The notes beneath the pieces were generated by a model, which was given only the letters and a program-made list of their open reading frames with translations, had not been told where the DNA came from and made no database searches. Position numbers and translations under genes: made by a program. A DNA stretch of 64,000 nucleotides from Gelatoporia subvermispora B (Eukaryota > Basidiomycota > Agaricomycetes > Polyporales > Gelatoporiaceae), in NCBI GenBank assembly GCA_000320605.2, contig KB445804.1, positions 860,895 through 924,894 of the forward strand, given 5' to 3'. Of this stretch, positions 15,575 to 26,636 are shown in pieces (position 1 is the stretch's first letter; each line of letters starts with the position of its first letter).

Positions 15575-16834
15575 ATGTCGCTGAGTCTTACATCTGCAGT
15601 TCGCCTGCCGACCGGTTTGTAGGCGTGACACTAGCATTGGATTGCACTTAAATGTTCCTCTTAGGATATGACATGCCAGTCTTGGGTCTCGGGGTGTACC
15701 AGAACGACGACTGTGGGCCCGCTTGTCTTGCCGCCTTGAAGCACGGATACAGGTGCGGACTATCTCCGCTTATGATGGCGATTCCATGAACAAAATATCT
15801 GTATCAGACACATAGACTCGGCACGTTTGTACAACAACGAAGCCGAAGTCGGAAAGGCTGTACGTGAGAGCGGGGTGCCGCGCAATGAAATCTTCATCAG
15901 TGAGTGTGATACGTGTAGAGTGTTGCAGTCTGTCGTCTCATGTTACATAGCCTCCAAGGTTATGCACCACGAGCATGGGTACGAGAGCACTTTGAGGGCG
16001 ATTGATAACTCATTGGAGCGCTTTGGGTTCGGTATGTGAATCAACATCTCCACGTTACACAATACCGGCTGATGGTCCACTTCGATGAAGACTACCTCGA
16101 TTTGTACTTGATACACAGCCCATTGTCGGGCAAGGCAAAGCGCCTTGAGGCCTGGAAAGCCCTCGTCGACGCGAAGAAGGCTGGCAAGCTCCGTACCATT
16201 GGCGTTTCGAATTAGTGAGCTCAGAGTGCTTCTCACCCTACGCCTCACATTTATCCGAGACATCCTTGCAGCAACATCAAACACATCGAGGAGATCCGTG
16301 AAGCAGGCCTCGAAATGCCAGATGTCAACCAAGTTGAAGTACGTCGCCTCGGCTTTGTAGTCTCGGTGCCGCCAACTTACGCCGCCCCTAGCTGCATCCA
16401 TTCTGCCAACAGAAGCCCATAGTCGAGTACTGTGAGAAGAACAATGTTATTGTCCAAGCGTACTGTCCGCTCGTTCGTGGTAAATTCGACAACCCAGTTC
16501 TTCAGAAAATAGCAAAGAACGTAAGTGTATAGCTCGAGTGCCGTGTTCTTATGCTTATACCCTCACGTCAACAGTATAGCAAGGATGTTGCTCAGGTCCT
16601 TGTTCGGTGGTCTCTGCAACGAGGGTAAGGTTTACTAAATTGTTCCTCGATAACTGTCATTGACCACATGACCATAGATTCGTGCCTCTTCCCAAGTCCT
16701 CCAAACGGGAGCGCGTGGTGTCCAACGCTGACGTCTTCGACTTCGTGATCAGCGCTGAAGACATGTCAGAGATTGATGGCCTGGACCGAGGCAAGGATGG
16801 TGCCATCAGCTGGAACCCTGTAGATGCGGATTAA
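15575..16834 (+). CDS. Aldo-keto reductase
   Basis: Nine exons (15575-15614, 15665-15752, 15808-15899, 15951-16031, 16091-16214, 16272-16338, 16392-16520, 16575-16624, 16678-16834) give 275 residues, a normal length for the family. The catalytic tetrad can be placed: Asp46 and Tyr51 in [11 protein letters not shown], Lys76 in TSKV, and His109 in YLIHSP. Other landmarks are the opening [10 protein letters not shown] strand, GVSNYNIKHIEE, VNQVELHPFCQQ, and the NADPH-binding [17 protein letters not shown]. It should be a soluble NADPH-dependent carbonyl reductase; the substrate is unknown. The first intron begins GTTTGT, a weak donor accepted because it joins LPTG to YDMPVLG in frame. Confidence 0.93.
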
Positions 16835-17116
16835 ACCACAAGAGATGTGAGTAGTCGAGTGTATGAATAGAAAAAATGGAATCACACCAGAGATCGAAGA
16901 GCTGGCTATTGATATTGAGTATTGAGTTTTCGCTCACCTCACTGACCATTGGTATAGTCCAGGGCAAACCAAAACAGGTAACGTATCTTCCGCTTCCGAT
17001 TGTGATGAAATGGGTGTCAGGTCTTCTTCTCGAGATCTTCGTGCTTCCGATAGCTGCTACACGCGACGTCATAAAACAGGACAAATGGGTGACAACTCTT
17101 CGTCTTGACCCCCATC

Positions 17117-19133
17117 ATGCCCGCACAGACCAACATCGATACCGTGCCCAGTATGCCCTTTCGCCTGAGCGATTGCACGGCCACTCTCAAGCTCAAGAGA
17201 GGGTTTGCGAATCGCCAAATCGTGAAAATCATCTCAAACACGGTCACCCATGCCCAACACGGAACAGTTGCGTCGTTGACTGCATTACGCATTGACCGTC
17301 GCCCTTGTATGCACTTCGGGAACTTTCATGAAGCCTTCGAGGAGGAGCATCCAGAGCTGGGCGAGTTCTCCACCAGATTGTTCAACAAGTTCGGCGAGTT
17401 CAAGGAGCACTGGATCCACGACGATCTACTCAAGGGTAAAGGATGCTGGGGATGCGAAGTGAACAAGGGGATGCTGCTCTACATCACATACGTGCAAGTC
17501 CCTAATACTCTAGTCAGTACAATCTTGCGTGCTCTTTTATAGCGAAACTTGATCTGTTTCCAAGCTTCGCGGGAAGGGACTTGGTTCTTGGACACTCAAT
17601 CGCCTGCTTTCGTCAGAGCTGGTCGAACCTGAAGACATTGTCGTCTGCTGGCCCTCTCCGTTTCCATATGGCCAGTCTAGAAGTAATGATCAGTGGTCTG
17701 AGGATCTGGAGAAGGCTATTTCGTTCTACCGCAAGGTAAGCATGCTCGTTTGACAGTCATCTCACTGCAGGCATTGACTATATGCGCCAGAATCACTTCC
17801 GTAGGATCGGACGCACGCAGTTTCTTGCGTACACTCCGAAGCTGGACCATCCATCTCGTATGATCTTGGCTGGCGACGATGCAGATGACTCATATAAGTG
17901 GCGTGGCGTCTGGACCAATCTGCCTTGCGAAAGCTTCCTCGCCCAAGAGGCAAGAAGACTGGAGCGAGAGTCTCTCTGTCCCCTCCACCAGAAGATCCGC
18001 TTCCTGCATGGCGAAGCGATCGATGTCGCCATCCGTACTGCATTCACGGAGGACGCTCAGGCATTGCGAAAGAAAAATCATCTCGGAATGACCCCCGTCC
18101 ATGTCGCTGCCTCCTCGCTCAACAAAGTAGCTATCGCAACACTCTTAGATCTCGGAGTGGGTGACGCCCTCTGGGACCGAGACAACTGCGAGTTGATGAC
18201 GCCTCTGATGCTGTGCCGCGCTAAGTCGGAAGACGCTAAAGAGAATGCGGAGAGGTCGGGCCTGACCTGGCGGGGTTACCCTGAGCACGGTCTTGTCATC
18301 GAGGTGCTGCTGAAAAGAGCGATGGGTGAGCTGGTAGGAACCGAGGCTGAGTACGTACGGGTGCAGAAATGGGGGTGTACGTGCGAATCCTGCGTCGGTG
18401 GATGGCTGTCCCCGAGAATGCGATGCCGTCTTCAAGGTACGTCTTCGATGCGTACCTATCGACATGTCATTGACATGTCGCCTCAGTATTTGCGGGCTAC
18501 ATATTCGATTCGATTTTCGACGGCATTGGAGAAGAGAACTACGTACCTCGCCAGCCCATGGACCGGGAACTCGTTGAATGTGACACCTATTTGGCATTCC
18601 TACCGGAGATGCTTCGCCAGTCCATGTACAAGACCTTTCACCAGGGATATCGCTTCGTCTTTGGGGCTATCTCTCAGGTGTTTGCAGACCTGACACCTTG
18701 CGAAGCGTTTGACTCAGATACATTTCATGACGCCGTTGTGACGAAACTGGAGGGTCACGGCGGATGGGCTAATCATTGGCTCAGGGATTCCTCCGCTATC
18801 AATTCCTACTTCAATAAGGGCGGCAAGATCATATATGCGTTGGACTGTCTCACCGCGCTGGTTGAACCTGAGTGGCAAGAGTTCGGAGATCCTAGGGACG
18901 ACTCACCATACGAATATGTGAGGGCGTACTGGACACTTCCACAGTGCCGGAACGACCGCGAGATAGATATAGTCAGACAAAACTTGGGCTTGCAAGGGGA
19001 CAAAGAGTGGGGTCCATATAATGAGGAGAAGAGATTCGCGAGTGCTCTCATTCGACACGATCCTGCCAGCGATATGGAGTTCGACGATTCCGAAGACGAA
19101 GAGTGGACCTCGGAGGACTCATTTGATGAGTAG
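17117..19133 (+). CDS. Ankyrin-repeat-containing protein of unknown function
   Basis: Four exons (17117-17491, 17565-17735, 17791-18436, 18487-19133) give 612 residues. The first intron boundary is the least certain. A degenerate ankyrin region lies around residues 275-330 (NHLGMTPVHVAASSLNK, then a MTPLMLCRAKS repeat). A Cys-containing segment follows (KWGCTCESCVGG). The C-terminal tail is strongly acidic (DDSEDEEWTSEDSFDE). The N-terminal half contains WGCEVNKGMLLYITY and a VVCWPSPFPYG segment that I do not recognise. No enzyme motif, signal peptide or membrane segment is visible. It is probably an intracellular, basidiomycete-restricted protein. Confidence 0.75.
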
Positions 19134-19451
19134 CTTCGAACATGCCCGTGTTCAGTGATAGTTTCAGGCGTCTCGTTGTCATTGTACGTTTCCTTGTGCC
19201 CCAGCAGTATGTTGCACCAATTCCATTTGTCATACCTCCCGTCATAAAACAATCATCGGTTTAGTACTATGACAGCTTGCTGCTTGGCCCACGGAGGCAA
19301 CTGTGCATGGCACATGGGGCATGAGCGTGACGACAAGATGACTAAGTCTTCGATACGACCGAGCTTACAATAAGACAACCGAGGTGAATAAATCTGACGG
19401 CGACAAGACAATAGACATGGATATACAGGCAAATCATGTAACTTCTGACAC

Positions 19452-19825
19452 TCATCCAGTCTTGTTCTTGAGTAGTTCTTTTGCGATCTCGTCCGGATGG
19501 CCTGAGAGATCGGGGACCCAGAATGACTATGTGACTGCTCATCAGGGGAAGCACAGTCAGAGGTGTAGTGGAACGCACCAGTTCGTCTCCCGCTGTGCAC
19601 ATCATTGCCAGTCGCGGATTATAGCGGACACATCTCGAAGGGCCTGGGTGGCCCTCGAGAATTGCAGCGGCCTTCAAGACCAGGGATGGAGTTTTCAGAT
19701 CAACTTCGTCCTGTTTCACAGGCAGGTTTTGCACATCTCATACGTATACCTTCCCGTCGAGGCTACCACTGATCACGAACTTGCTGTCAGGTGTCCACGA
19801 GACTTCTTCGCCACTATTGCCTCGG
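19452..19825 (-). pseudogene. 3' fragment of an SWD2/WDR82-like WD40 gene
   Basis: The minus strand encodes the end of a WD40 propeller protein in two pieces joined by a good intron (exons 19825-19579 and 19526-19452). The fragment runs from EEVSWTPDSKFVISGSLDG through RYNPRLAMMCTAGDEL to FWVPDLSGHPDEIAKELL and a stop. This matches the C terminus of SWD2/WDR82, a subunit of the Set1 histone methyltransferase complex. Two defects show it is broken. The tryptophan of the VYVWD motif is replaced by an in-frame TGA (19740-19738). Homology also stops abruptly at about 19825, where unrelated F-box-like sequence on the other strand begins. A functional copy must lie elsewhere. Confidence 0.75.
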
Positions 19826-19865
19826 ACTGGCTCGATACCAGGCGATGCTCCCATTCTTCGACGCT

Positions 19866-20330
19866 CGAGTCGAACCGCTCTTTCCTGTCACTCCTTTCCA
19901 CTTGCCGCCTCCTCCTTCACCATGCGCTTACAACGTTCCAGTCTCATGCGCGGACACGCGCACTCCTCCTTGAAAGGGCTGTGCCCTTAGAGATCGAGTA
20001 CACACGCGCAGCCCCTCAGTTAGCAGCGAAACTGGCTCATCCGATCCGATCAATTCTTCGCATCATGGAGACTGGCTGCTCTACCTCTACCATGCTCACA
20101 CGAAGCCGAGCATGCGTGCCCGCAGACGTATCTGGGCCCTAGCTCACGGATTACACCGCGCATACCTGGAAAGGAAGCCTGACAGCGATTTCGAAGATAT
20201 TGTCGGTGACAAGGAGGCGCGAGTCAAGTCACCGCGTAGACTCGCGCTGGAGCAGGAGTTTAGGGTCTTCGGCTCTCTGCGGGACATGCAAGGAGGCAAG
20301 ACGCGAATGGTTCCGACATTTATGGAGTAG
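19866..20330 (+). pseudogene. Broken copy of the F-box-like gene at 21.9-23.1 kb
   Basis: This plus-strand stretch is homologous to the 3' exon of the downstream F-box-like gene. The shared pieces are FLSLLSTCRLL, HHALTTFQ, the KLAHP block, RARRRIWALAH, RAYLE, and the last helix. It lacks the upstream exons. Its frame is broken near 20040-20055, where it has five extra bases relative to the intact copy. The extra bases look like a tandem duplication of GATCC in the CCGATCCGATC stretch. After that point the protein continues in another frame (from about residue MRARRRIWALAH). It ends at 20330 with a stop. Confidence 0.75.
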
Positions 20331-20559
20331 CACTTGCGCACCTTCGTGTTGGAACAAGCCGTCGCGCGAGGTGTTCCGGGGTGATGTAGTGAGCCCGCGT
20401 TGCAAACGCGCGCCGTACGTTGACGAGCACGAGGTATCTAAATACACAGAACGCCACTAATTAAGGTAACTCTAGCTACCAGGCACGGATGAACGCGAGC
20501 GCGTAAGCTTGCACCCGCCGTTCCCGCCGCGCTCAGTTCCGTCGCGCCGCCGTACCACC

Positions 20560-20770
20560 CGAATCGTCCGACTCCAATTCCAAGTTCCAACACTTCGTGT
20601 GTTCCCCATATCAGCGATTTCATCGACCACAGTTTCCTGATCACCTTCGTTTACTTAAGGCATGTCCATCAGCAAAATCTTATCTTTGCTTTCCCCGGAT
20701 TTACGTCTTTTCAGGTCGGTAGGCGCCCTAAAAGCGACAAAAGTGGGAGAATCCCAGTCCCAGGGGGGGA
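20560..20770. repeat. Left arm of a perfect 211-bp inverted repeat
   Basis: These 211 bases recur as an exact reverse complement at 21111-21321, separated by a 340-bp spacer. The arms begin with CGAATCGTCCGACTCC on the outside and end with CCCAGGGGGGGA on the inside. No coding capacity, target duplication or transposase is seen. The perfect identity implies a recent event or active gene conversion. Confidence 0.95.
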
Positions 20771-20818
20771 CTGGGATTTTCCCACTTTTCCTGCTTTGGC
20801 AGCCCAAAGCAGGAAAAG
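20737..20818. repeat. Two adjacent palindromes at the inner end of the left arm
   Basis: The first palindrome pairs GTGGGAGAATCCCAGTCCC with GGGACTGGGATTTTCCCAC (one mismatch, five-base loop). The second pairs TTTTCCTGCTTTGG with CCAAAGCAGGAAAA exactly, with a four-base loop. The first half of the first palindrome lies in the repeat arm and so recurs near 21119-21137. Strong hairpins are expected in single-stranded DNA or RNA. Confidence 0.85.
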
Positions 20819-21110
20819 TCGTGCAAAAGCAGATACAATATTTTCCTGATGTCGCTCCCAGAATATCATCGCAATACCTGTTACCCCGTGACCAGTTTAA
20901 GTTATACGACCGACCTGTCCTCGCCTGCATTTCGCCCTTCTCGGATCCCACGCACACGTAACATAACGAGGACACGAGGACACTTCTGGATACTTCTTTA
21001 CTTGTGCGTTCATGCAAACAATGTTTCCCGTGGCTTTGTTGATACGTGTGAGCCGCGATTGATAATGGACTATCTCTCTACACGCGGTGCGCAGAAGTCG
21101 CTACTACTAT

Positions 21111-21321
21111 TCCCCCCCTGGGACTGGGATTCTCCCACTTTTGTCGCTTTTAGGGCGCCTACCGACCTGAAAAGACGTAAATCCGGGGAAAGCAAAGATA
21201 AGATTTTGCTGATGGACATGCCTTAAGTAAACGAAGGTGATCAGGAAACTGTGGTCGATGAAATCGCTGATATGGGGAACACACGAAGTGTTGGAACTTG
21301 GAATTGGAGTCGGACGATTCG
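21111..21321. repeat. Right arm of the perfect 211-bp inverted repeat
   Basis: Exact reverse complement of 20560-20770. Bases just outside the two arms differ (CCACC on the left, AAAATC on the right), so the repeat ends sharply. No target-site duplication flanks the pair. Confidence 0.95.
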
Positions 21322-21873
21322 AAAATCGATGTTTCGTGTTTGCCACATTCTAGCTTCTTCTGCGGGCAGAGCTCCTGACTGTCAAACCTTCGATTCCAGC
21401 TCCTCGCTTCAATATTGAGGTCAGTCTCAAGCATCACGAACCGACTCGCCTCTGATGTGCTGATAGTCTGGCCGTAGGAATCGGTTCATGTCCAGCGGTA
21501 TCCTCGCGTACTCCTCAAGCAATCCCGCCCGCATCTATATCATTCTATCGGCACCCCGATCATGTCCCTGCGGAGATATAATAGATCCGTGCACTGGCCA
21601 CGTTGTACTTGAGAAGGGCTCGATGCAAAACTATCGGTCGGATTGATGTCTGGACTCGGAAGAATTGCCCTCATGACTAGTCACGCACGGCTTGTGTCAG
21701 ACACATTTAGATGCATGGCAGTCTCAGCTGCACAACAGCTTCTGTTTGCGTTGCGAATATTGTTGCAGCGCATTCCGTGACATCCGTATATTGCGACATG
21801 GTTCCTCTTTGCTTGTCTCAGGATTTCCCTCATCGTCGGGATTCTCTTCGCTCATCCTTCGAGTGTAGTGGCA

Positions 21874-23146
21874 ATGTCTTGCAGTCTCTGTCGTCTGCCT
21901 TTCCAGCCATGTGCACGCGCTATGTTTCCACGGAGGGCACCAGAAGGTGCTCTTAGCCAGCAGCAACGTGATTACTTGACGTGGGCTGTTGGGATGGGCA
22001 CAATGCTTCCAGGATGTGTAGCGACAATGGAGTATCTTGGTACGACTATTTTCAGTGGCATTTTGAGACTCATTTCACCATCTCTTCAGACATCAACCTC
22101 TTTTCGATTAAGTTCAGGGGCCCTGCCAGGGTTAGCAACATCATCCAGTGGGAGTCAGGCAGAAGTACTGTAAGAACGCATCAGTACGAAAGTAGTGTTT
22201 ACACCTGACCGACAGATATCCGATTAATAGTACGTGGTTATGCACACGACTTGTGCTACTATTATCCGTCACGTCTTGGGTGCATCTGATGATTCGCCAG
22301 AGTCTTTTGCTACTCTGTGCGAGATAGAGCAGATTCTTGGTCACCCGTGTGGTGGTAAAATTGCAGGAAGATTCTGTGATGTCGATTACAAGGCGGCAGG
22401 ACGGGTGGACGTAGAAAGGTTCTGGAAAGTCGTCGGTCCAGATGACGGCTCAAACGATTTCGACTGGCAACGGTTCCAGTGTAGTGGACTGTCTTGGGTG
22501 ATTGCCCGGCCGGATGTGTCGGTATCATCGGCCTAGGATTGACTTAACAGGTCGCTGATCAGTTATCCCCAGGTTTCCCAAGTTTACTCACGAAGTTTCT
22601 CCTATGCGGCTCGCACAGATCGGGTGTCCCAAGGCAGATACGTGCGACATTATCACAACACAGCCGGTCGACATTCTCACCTTGTTGTTGGCTTACTTGC
22701 TTAATCATTCGTTACTATCGCTCCTCTCGACTTGTCGACTCCTACGTCACCACGCATTGACGACCTTCCAGCCAATTGCACGCGCACACACCCTCGACCT
22801 TGGTTGGGCCATTCCGCTGGAATTCGAGTACAAATGCGCAGGTCCCGAGGTTGCACCGAAGCTCGCCCATCCTACAAATTCCCCGCAACATGGCGACTGG
22901 TGGCTGTACCTTTCGCATGCGCACAAGAAATCAAGTATGCGCGCGCGCCGGCGCATATGGGCACTAGCTCACGAATTACGCCGCGCGTATCTCGAGAAAA
23001 AGCCATGTAGTGGTTACGAGGACATCATCACCGAGAAGAACGTGAGTGTCAAGTCGGAACAGAGACTGGAATTAGAGTGTCGAGTGGCAGCCTGGTGGAC
23101 TATACGGACTCTGCAGGGTATCAAAACTCGGGTGTTCCAGACATGA
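21874..23146 (+). CDS. F-box-like protein of a basidiomycete-expanded family (5' part uncertain)
   Basis: The 3' part is secure: an exon at 22231-22517 joins an exon at 22573-23146 through a 55-nt intron, and an upstream intron spans 22170-22230. It encodes a middle domain (ESFATLCEIEQILGH, RFWKVVGPDD, LSWVIARPDVF). A C-terminal F-box-like helix pair follows (DILTLLLAYLLNHSLLSLLS), then RARRRIWALAHELRRAYLE. The 5' exon is unclear. It opens at ATG 21874 with CSLCRLPF, but the conserved-looking YDYFQWHFE segment (about 22045-22070) is in a different frame. Either a splice event I could not find or a frameshift separates them. F-box proteins typically recruit substrates to SCF ubiquitin ligases; that role here is inferred. 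A broken second copy lies upstream at 19866-20330. Confidence 0.6.
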
Positions 23147-23457
23147 AGGGCGTACGTAGGTCTAGCAGCAGCTTGCTAGCATCTAGATCAGTTGTAAGAC
23201 AAGCAGTCTATCGATTGCGATGACACAGGGGGACATGGTAGAAGTTCACTGATGAATTGCTAACGAAAGTACAAGGGGGAATCAGATGAAGTGTAAATGA
23301 AGGTAGATGCGAGCAGTGATGTTTTGTCGTCAGATTGCACAAGAGGAATGCATGTGGTCATTGAATGGATGGGTAACTGTGAGATGAAATTCAGATCCGC
23401 AGGAACAGAGGTAGTCAAGAACCCGTTATAGATTTTGTTAGAAATCTAGGACTGATT
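23147..23457. other. Intergenic, nothing seen
   Basis: About 0.3 kb between the F-box-like stop and the stop of the giant repeat gene. The two genes converge here. No open frame or repeat of note is present. Confidence 0.4.
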
Positions 23458-23821
23458 TCACATAATTGTGCACCACTTCTTCCTCTCACTTTCTTCCGCG
23501 GCAGGGTCGGCAGCAGAATTCGCGGAAGGGTCGGTAGCTGGAGAGGTCAGACTCGCGGGACTCTTGGAAAATTTGCCTGCTGCATGATCCAATGAGGCTC
23601 GTCCTTCATCGGGAGATTTTTGCGCACTTGAGAACCAGCCTCCGGGGAAGAAGCGAGAAGATGTGGTTGATTCCAAGCGAGCGCGGGACTCGAAGGAGAG
23701 GCTCGCCTGCAGCGCGGCGGCATCGGAGGGGCCATCCCCGGGCATAGGGGTCAAGCGTGACAAGACAGGCCTATAAGCACGGTGAGTGATGCAACCTGGT
23801 AATCCTGCATAAGCGACTCAC

Positions 23822-25574
23822 TTGTAGAAGTCAGACGAACCGTCCGGCACTGCATCATCGGTGCTCGGGAAAGCATGTGTGTTGCTTTGATTACTTGCTG
23901 CGTCGTCGTTGTTCAAGGCTCGGAACTGACCATTGGTCATCGCTTCAAAGATGTCCTCTTCGCCTTGAAGTACCTCGACACTCGGTGATCCAGGTCCTTG
24001 CCTTGTGACCGAGTACGAAGGTGTCCAAGGTCTTGGGGGAAGTCGCTCATCCGTGATCGAGACGTTCTGCATGACATATGAGTATCGGTCCATCGTAGGG
24101 CGAGTCGGGATGCACTACCTCTGCCACGAGCACAGCCGTATCGTTCGAAACAGATTCATCGACCAAAGTTTCCTCGATGATGATCTCGACCTCTTGTGGT
24201 GCTGAGCTGGCCACGGGAATATCTTGGGCAATAACAGTCTCCACGACCGTAAGCCCTGTCGCCAAGCTTGGCAGTGCCTCTATTTCGTCAGAATCTTGTC
24301 CTTCGGCTGCAGGCGTGCGCATGGGGCTAGAACCTTGTTGAGTTACGGTGTAAGATGGAGTCCATGGAGACCGCGGTCTCTCAGGGTCGACTGTCGTGTC
24401 GACTGCAATGGCAGTCTTAACTTTGTTTTCCTGAAAGGTCTTTAGTACAAGCTCTTGTGAACCACAGGAACTCTCACCTCAACTACGCCATCCATTGAAT
24501 CATCTGACGTGGTTGCAATGATGGGGATATGAGCTTCGGTAGCTTTATCTTCTATGAGTTCCTCGGATGTTGCGGCCTCGCCTCCAGTTGACACCTCAAT
24601 AATGGCCGAAGCGAACTCGGAAAGTACCGAGCTGTGCTGCGTTTCCACAACAGACACCGGCAACGGTTCAACCACCTTAACATCGGCATCGCGGGTTACC
24701 TGTGGAGTTTGAAGAGGACTTGCGCCCTGCGAACTGACGGAGTAGGAAGGTACCCATGAAGGAGATTTGGCTCCCTCAGCCTCCGGTGTCGTTGGGGCCA
24801 ACGCAACCGATGTCATGAGCGCAATAGATGCAGCGAGGGATGGGATAACCTCAGTATGCTTGCATCTTTCTTGAGCCCGCGTATGATTGGAATTCAGGAT
24901 AGTACGTACCTCCTCCGCGTTATCCACAAGCTCTGCGGTTATAGAAGGCGTTTCGATTACCAATGTGTCCTGGTCAGCTTCCTCGACCCGATTGTTTACT
25001 TCCTCCACAACTTCAGACAAGATCTCTGTGCCGGAAGCAGATTCTGTAGATTCTGTTGTTTGAGGAGCTGTAGCTTCGAAAACGGGCAGAGTTGTATCTG
25101 TTAACTCCGTGACCTCTGCGAGTTCGCCTGCTGGTGAATGAACAGGGCTTGCACCCTGCGAGCTGACTGAATAGGACGGTACCCAAGGCGACTTTGGCCG
25201 CTCAATACCCTCCACGACATTCGCCGGAGACGTGGCAGCCTGGGTCAAAGATAAGTTGATTGCCACGTAGAGTAATGCCATTGGTTGAAACGTACAGCAT
25301 CGATCTCTGAGTTGGGAGGTCGATCGTCGTCGTCGGCACGGATCACGGGCACCTCCACCGCCACAACTTCAATCGTTGTGTCTGCCACGGATTCCGGAAG
25401 TGAAGAAGCCGGAGGAAGTTGCTCCAGCTGTCCGACGTCCGATTCCTGCTCGGAGATGACACCAGGGCCTTGTACCATAACACTGTACGAAGGTGTCCAG
25501 GGCGATTTAGGACGCTCAGCGAGGGCCTCGGGAGCAGGGAGTGATGTATCCCCAATCAGACGCGTCGCAGTAGC
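23822..25574 (-). repeat. Five-fold SPWxPSYSVxxQG motif, one per exon
   Basis: Five consecutive exons of the giant gene each carry one copy of a motif close to (E/R)RP(K/R)SPW(T/V)PSY(S/T)V followed by QG and usually SP. It appears near 25510-25470, 25190-25135, 24755-24705, 24385-24320 and 24040-23990. The surrounding sequence is acidic and variable, so the motif stands out as the conserved element. A docking or phosphorylation site is plausible, since SP dipeptides flank it. Confidence 0.85.
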
Positions 25575-26483
25575 CTGTACAGCTCAAAACACATCAGTCG
25601 GGGTTTTGACATGGCAGGAGTAGTTCAACATACGATGTCAGCACTGGACACCTGTTGAGCTTCTTCAACCGCAGCCTCAATGGCTGTCTCGAGGATTGAT
25701 GCTGCTAGGGGATCTGCGGATCCAGACCCCGCCTATTCCAGGGAAATTGTCAGCACATATCAGTTTATCATCAATTTATTCAGCTCACCGAGTTCTCCTG
25801 CTCAGCCGGGACTTCTGCAGTGGTGATGGTGACGTCGACCGTGGCGGGCGTGGCGGGCGTGGCAGGCGTGGTGGGCGTGGCCTCCACGATCGCAGAAATC
25901 TCTACAACCGGAGTTTCCACGGAGGCAGAAGCAGCATTTGCCTCGGTAGATACACGCTCTGTAGCAGGAGCGGCCTCTTCGACCAACTCAGAGGCCTTCT
26001 CCGCGACAATGACACCGACAGCGGTCACTGCAGTAGTGAGTCCCGCGGCAAAAGACAATGTCTCCGTTGCTGTAGGCACGTCCTCTGCCTTGGCGGGCTT
26101 GTCGGACGGTGCAGGCAGTGTGGTAGACGATATCGAGTCTGCGGTAAGAGGCACATCATCAATCAGTGTAGCTTCTGCTACTGCGTCGGTTTCCGCGACC
26201 GGTGCCACACGTTCGACGGCCTCCGGTGGAACAGCTGCTTCAGCGATAACGGTTTCTTCGACCACAGCGATTGGTTCAGCTGAAATCGCCTCCGACACAG
26301 CGGACCCCTCAACGAGCGCACCCAATTCAGCGGAAGCAGACTCTGCCGTCACAGTGATCGCTACAGCCTCAGGGATGCTCTCCTCACTGGACTCGACGTT
26401 GACAACAGGCTCGTCCGCTTTGGTTGTCTCGGCGAGCTCTTCCGTTGGCGCAGGGGTCTCTAGGGATTCGACGACCTCTTCAA

Positions 26484-26624
26484 TGTTGTAATTCCTGTTT
26501 TGGTACGTCTCGCCACCGAGCTCGTTCGGCGTCCGCCGACACGCCACCTATATAAGTAAAATTTCATGTACCGTGTTCCGTACCGAACCTATCTCGTTCT
26601 CGCTCTCCCCGTCCAATTTCAACA
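26484..26624 (+). repeat. 5' LTR
   Basis: A 141-bp terminal repeat beginning TGTTGTAATTCC and ending TTTCAACA, with the canonical TG...CA ends. It contains the element's TATA box. One base differs from the 3' LTR (ACACGCC here, ACGCGCC there). Confidence 0.95.
26549..26556 (+). promoter_or_regulatory. TATA box of the LTR promoter
   Basis: TATATAAG lies about two thirds into the 5' LTR, 75 bp before its end, a normal position for an LTR promoter. The same box recurs in the 3' LTR at 27983-27990. Confidence 0.65.
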
Positions 26625-26636
26625 GGTTATGAGCCC
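26625..26636 (+). other. Primer-binding site complementary to a Met-tRNA anticodon arm
   Basis: GGTTATGAGCCC directly follows the 5' LTR. It is complementary to GGGCTCATAACC, the anticodon-loop region of a methionine tRNA, rather than to a tRNA 3' end. Copia and Ty5-type elements are known to prime from such half-tRNA fragments. Confidence 0.7.

Noticed and set aside
20560..21321. The 211-bp arms as terminal repeats of a classical DNA transposon
   Set aside because: The spacer has no transposase, there is no target duplication, and the outer ends do not resemble a known terminus. Kept as an inverted repeat only.
25696..26491. Plus-strand open frames of 195-223 codons opposite the giant gene
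   Set aside because: Same antisense effect of low-complexity Val/Glu/Ala codons; no domain and no splice-joined extension.
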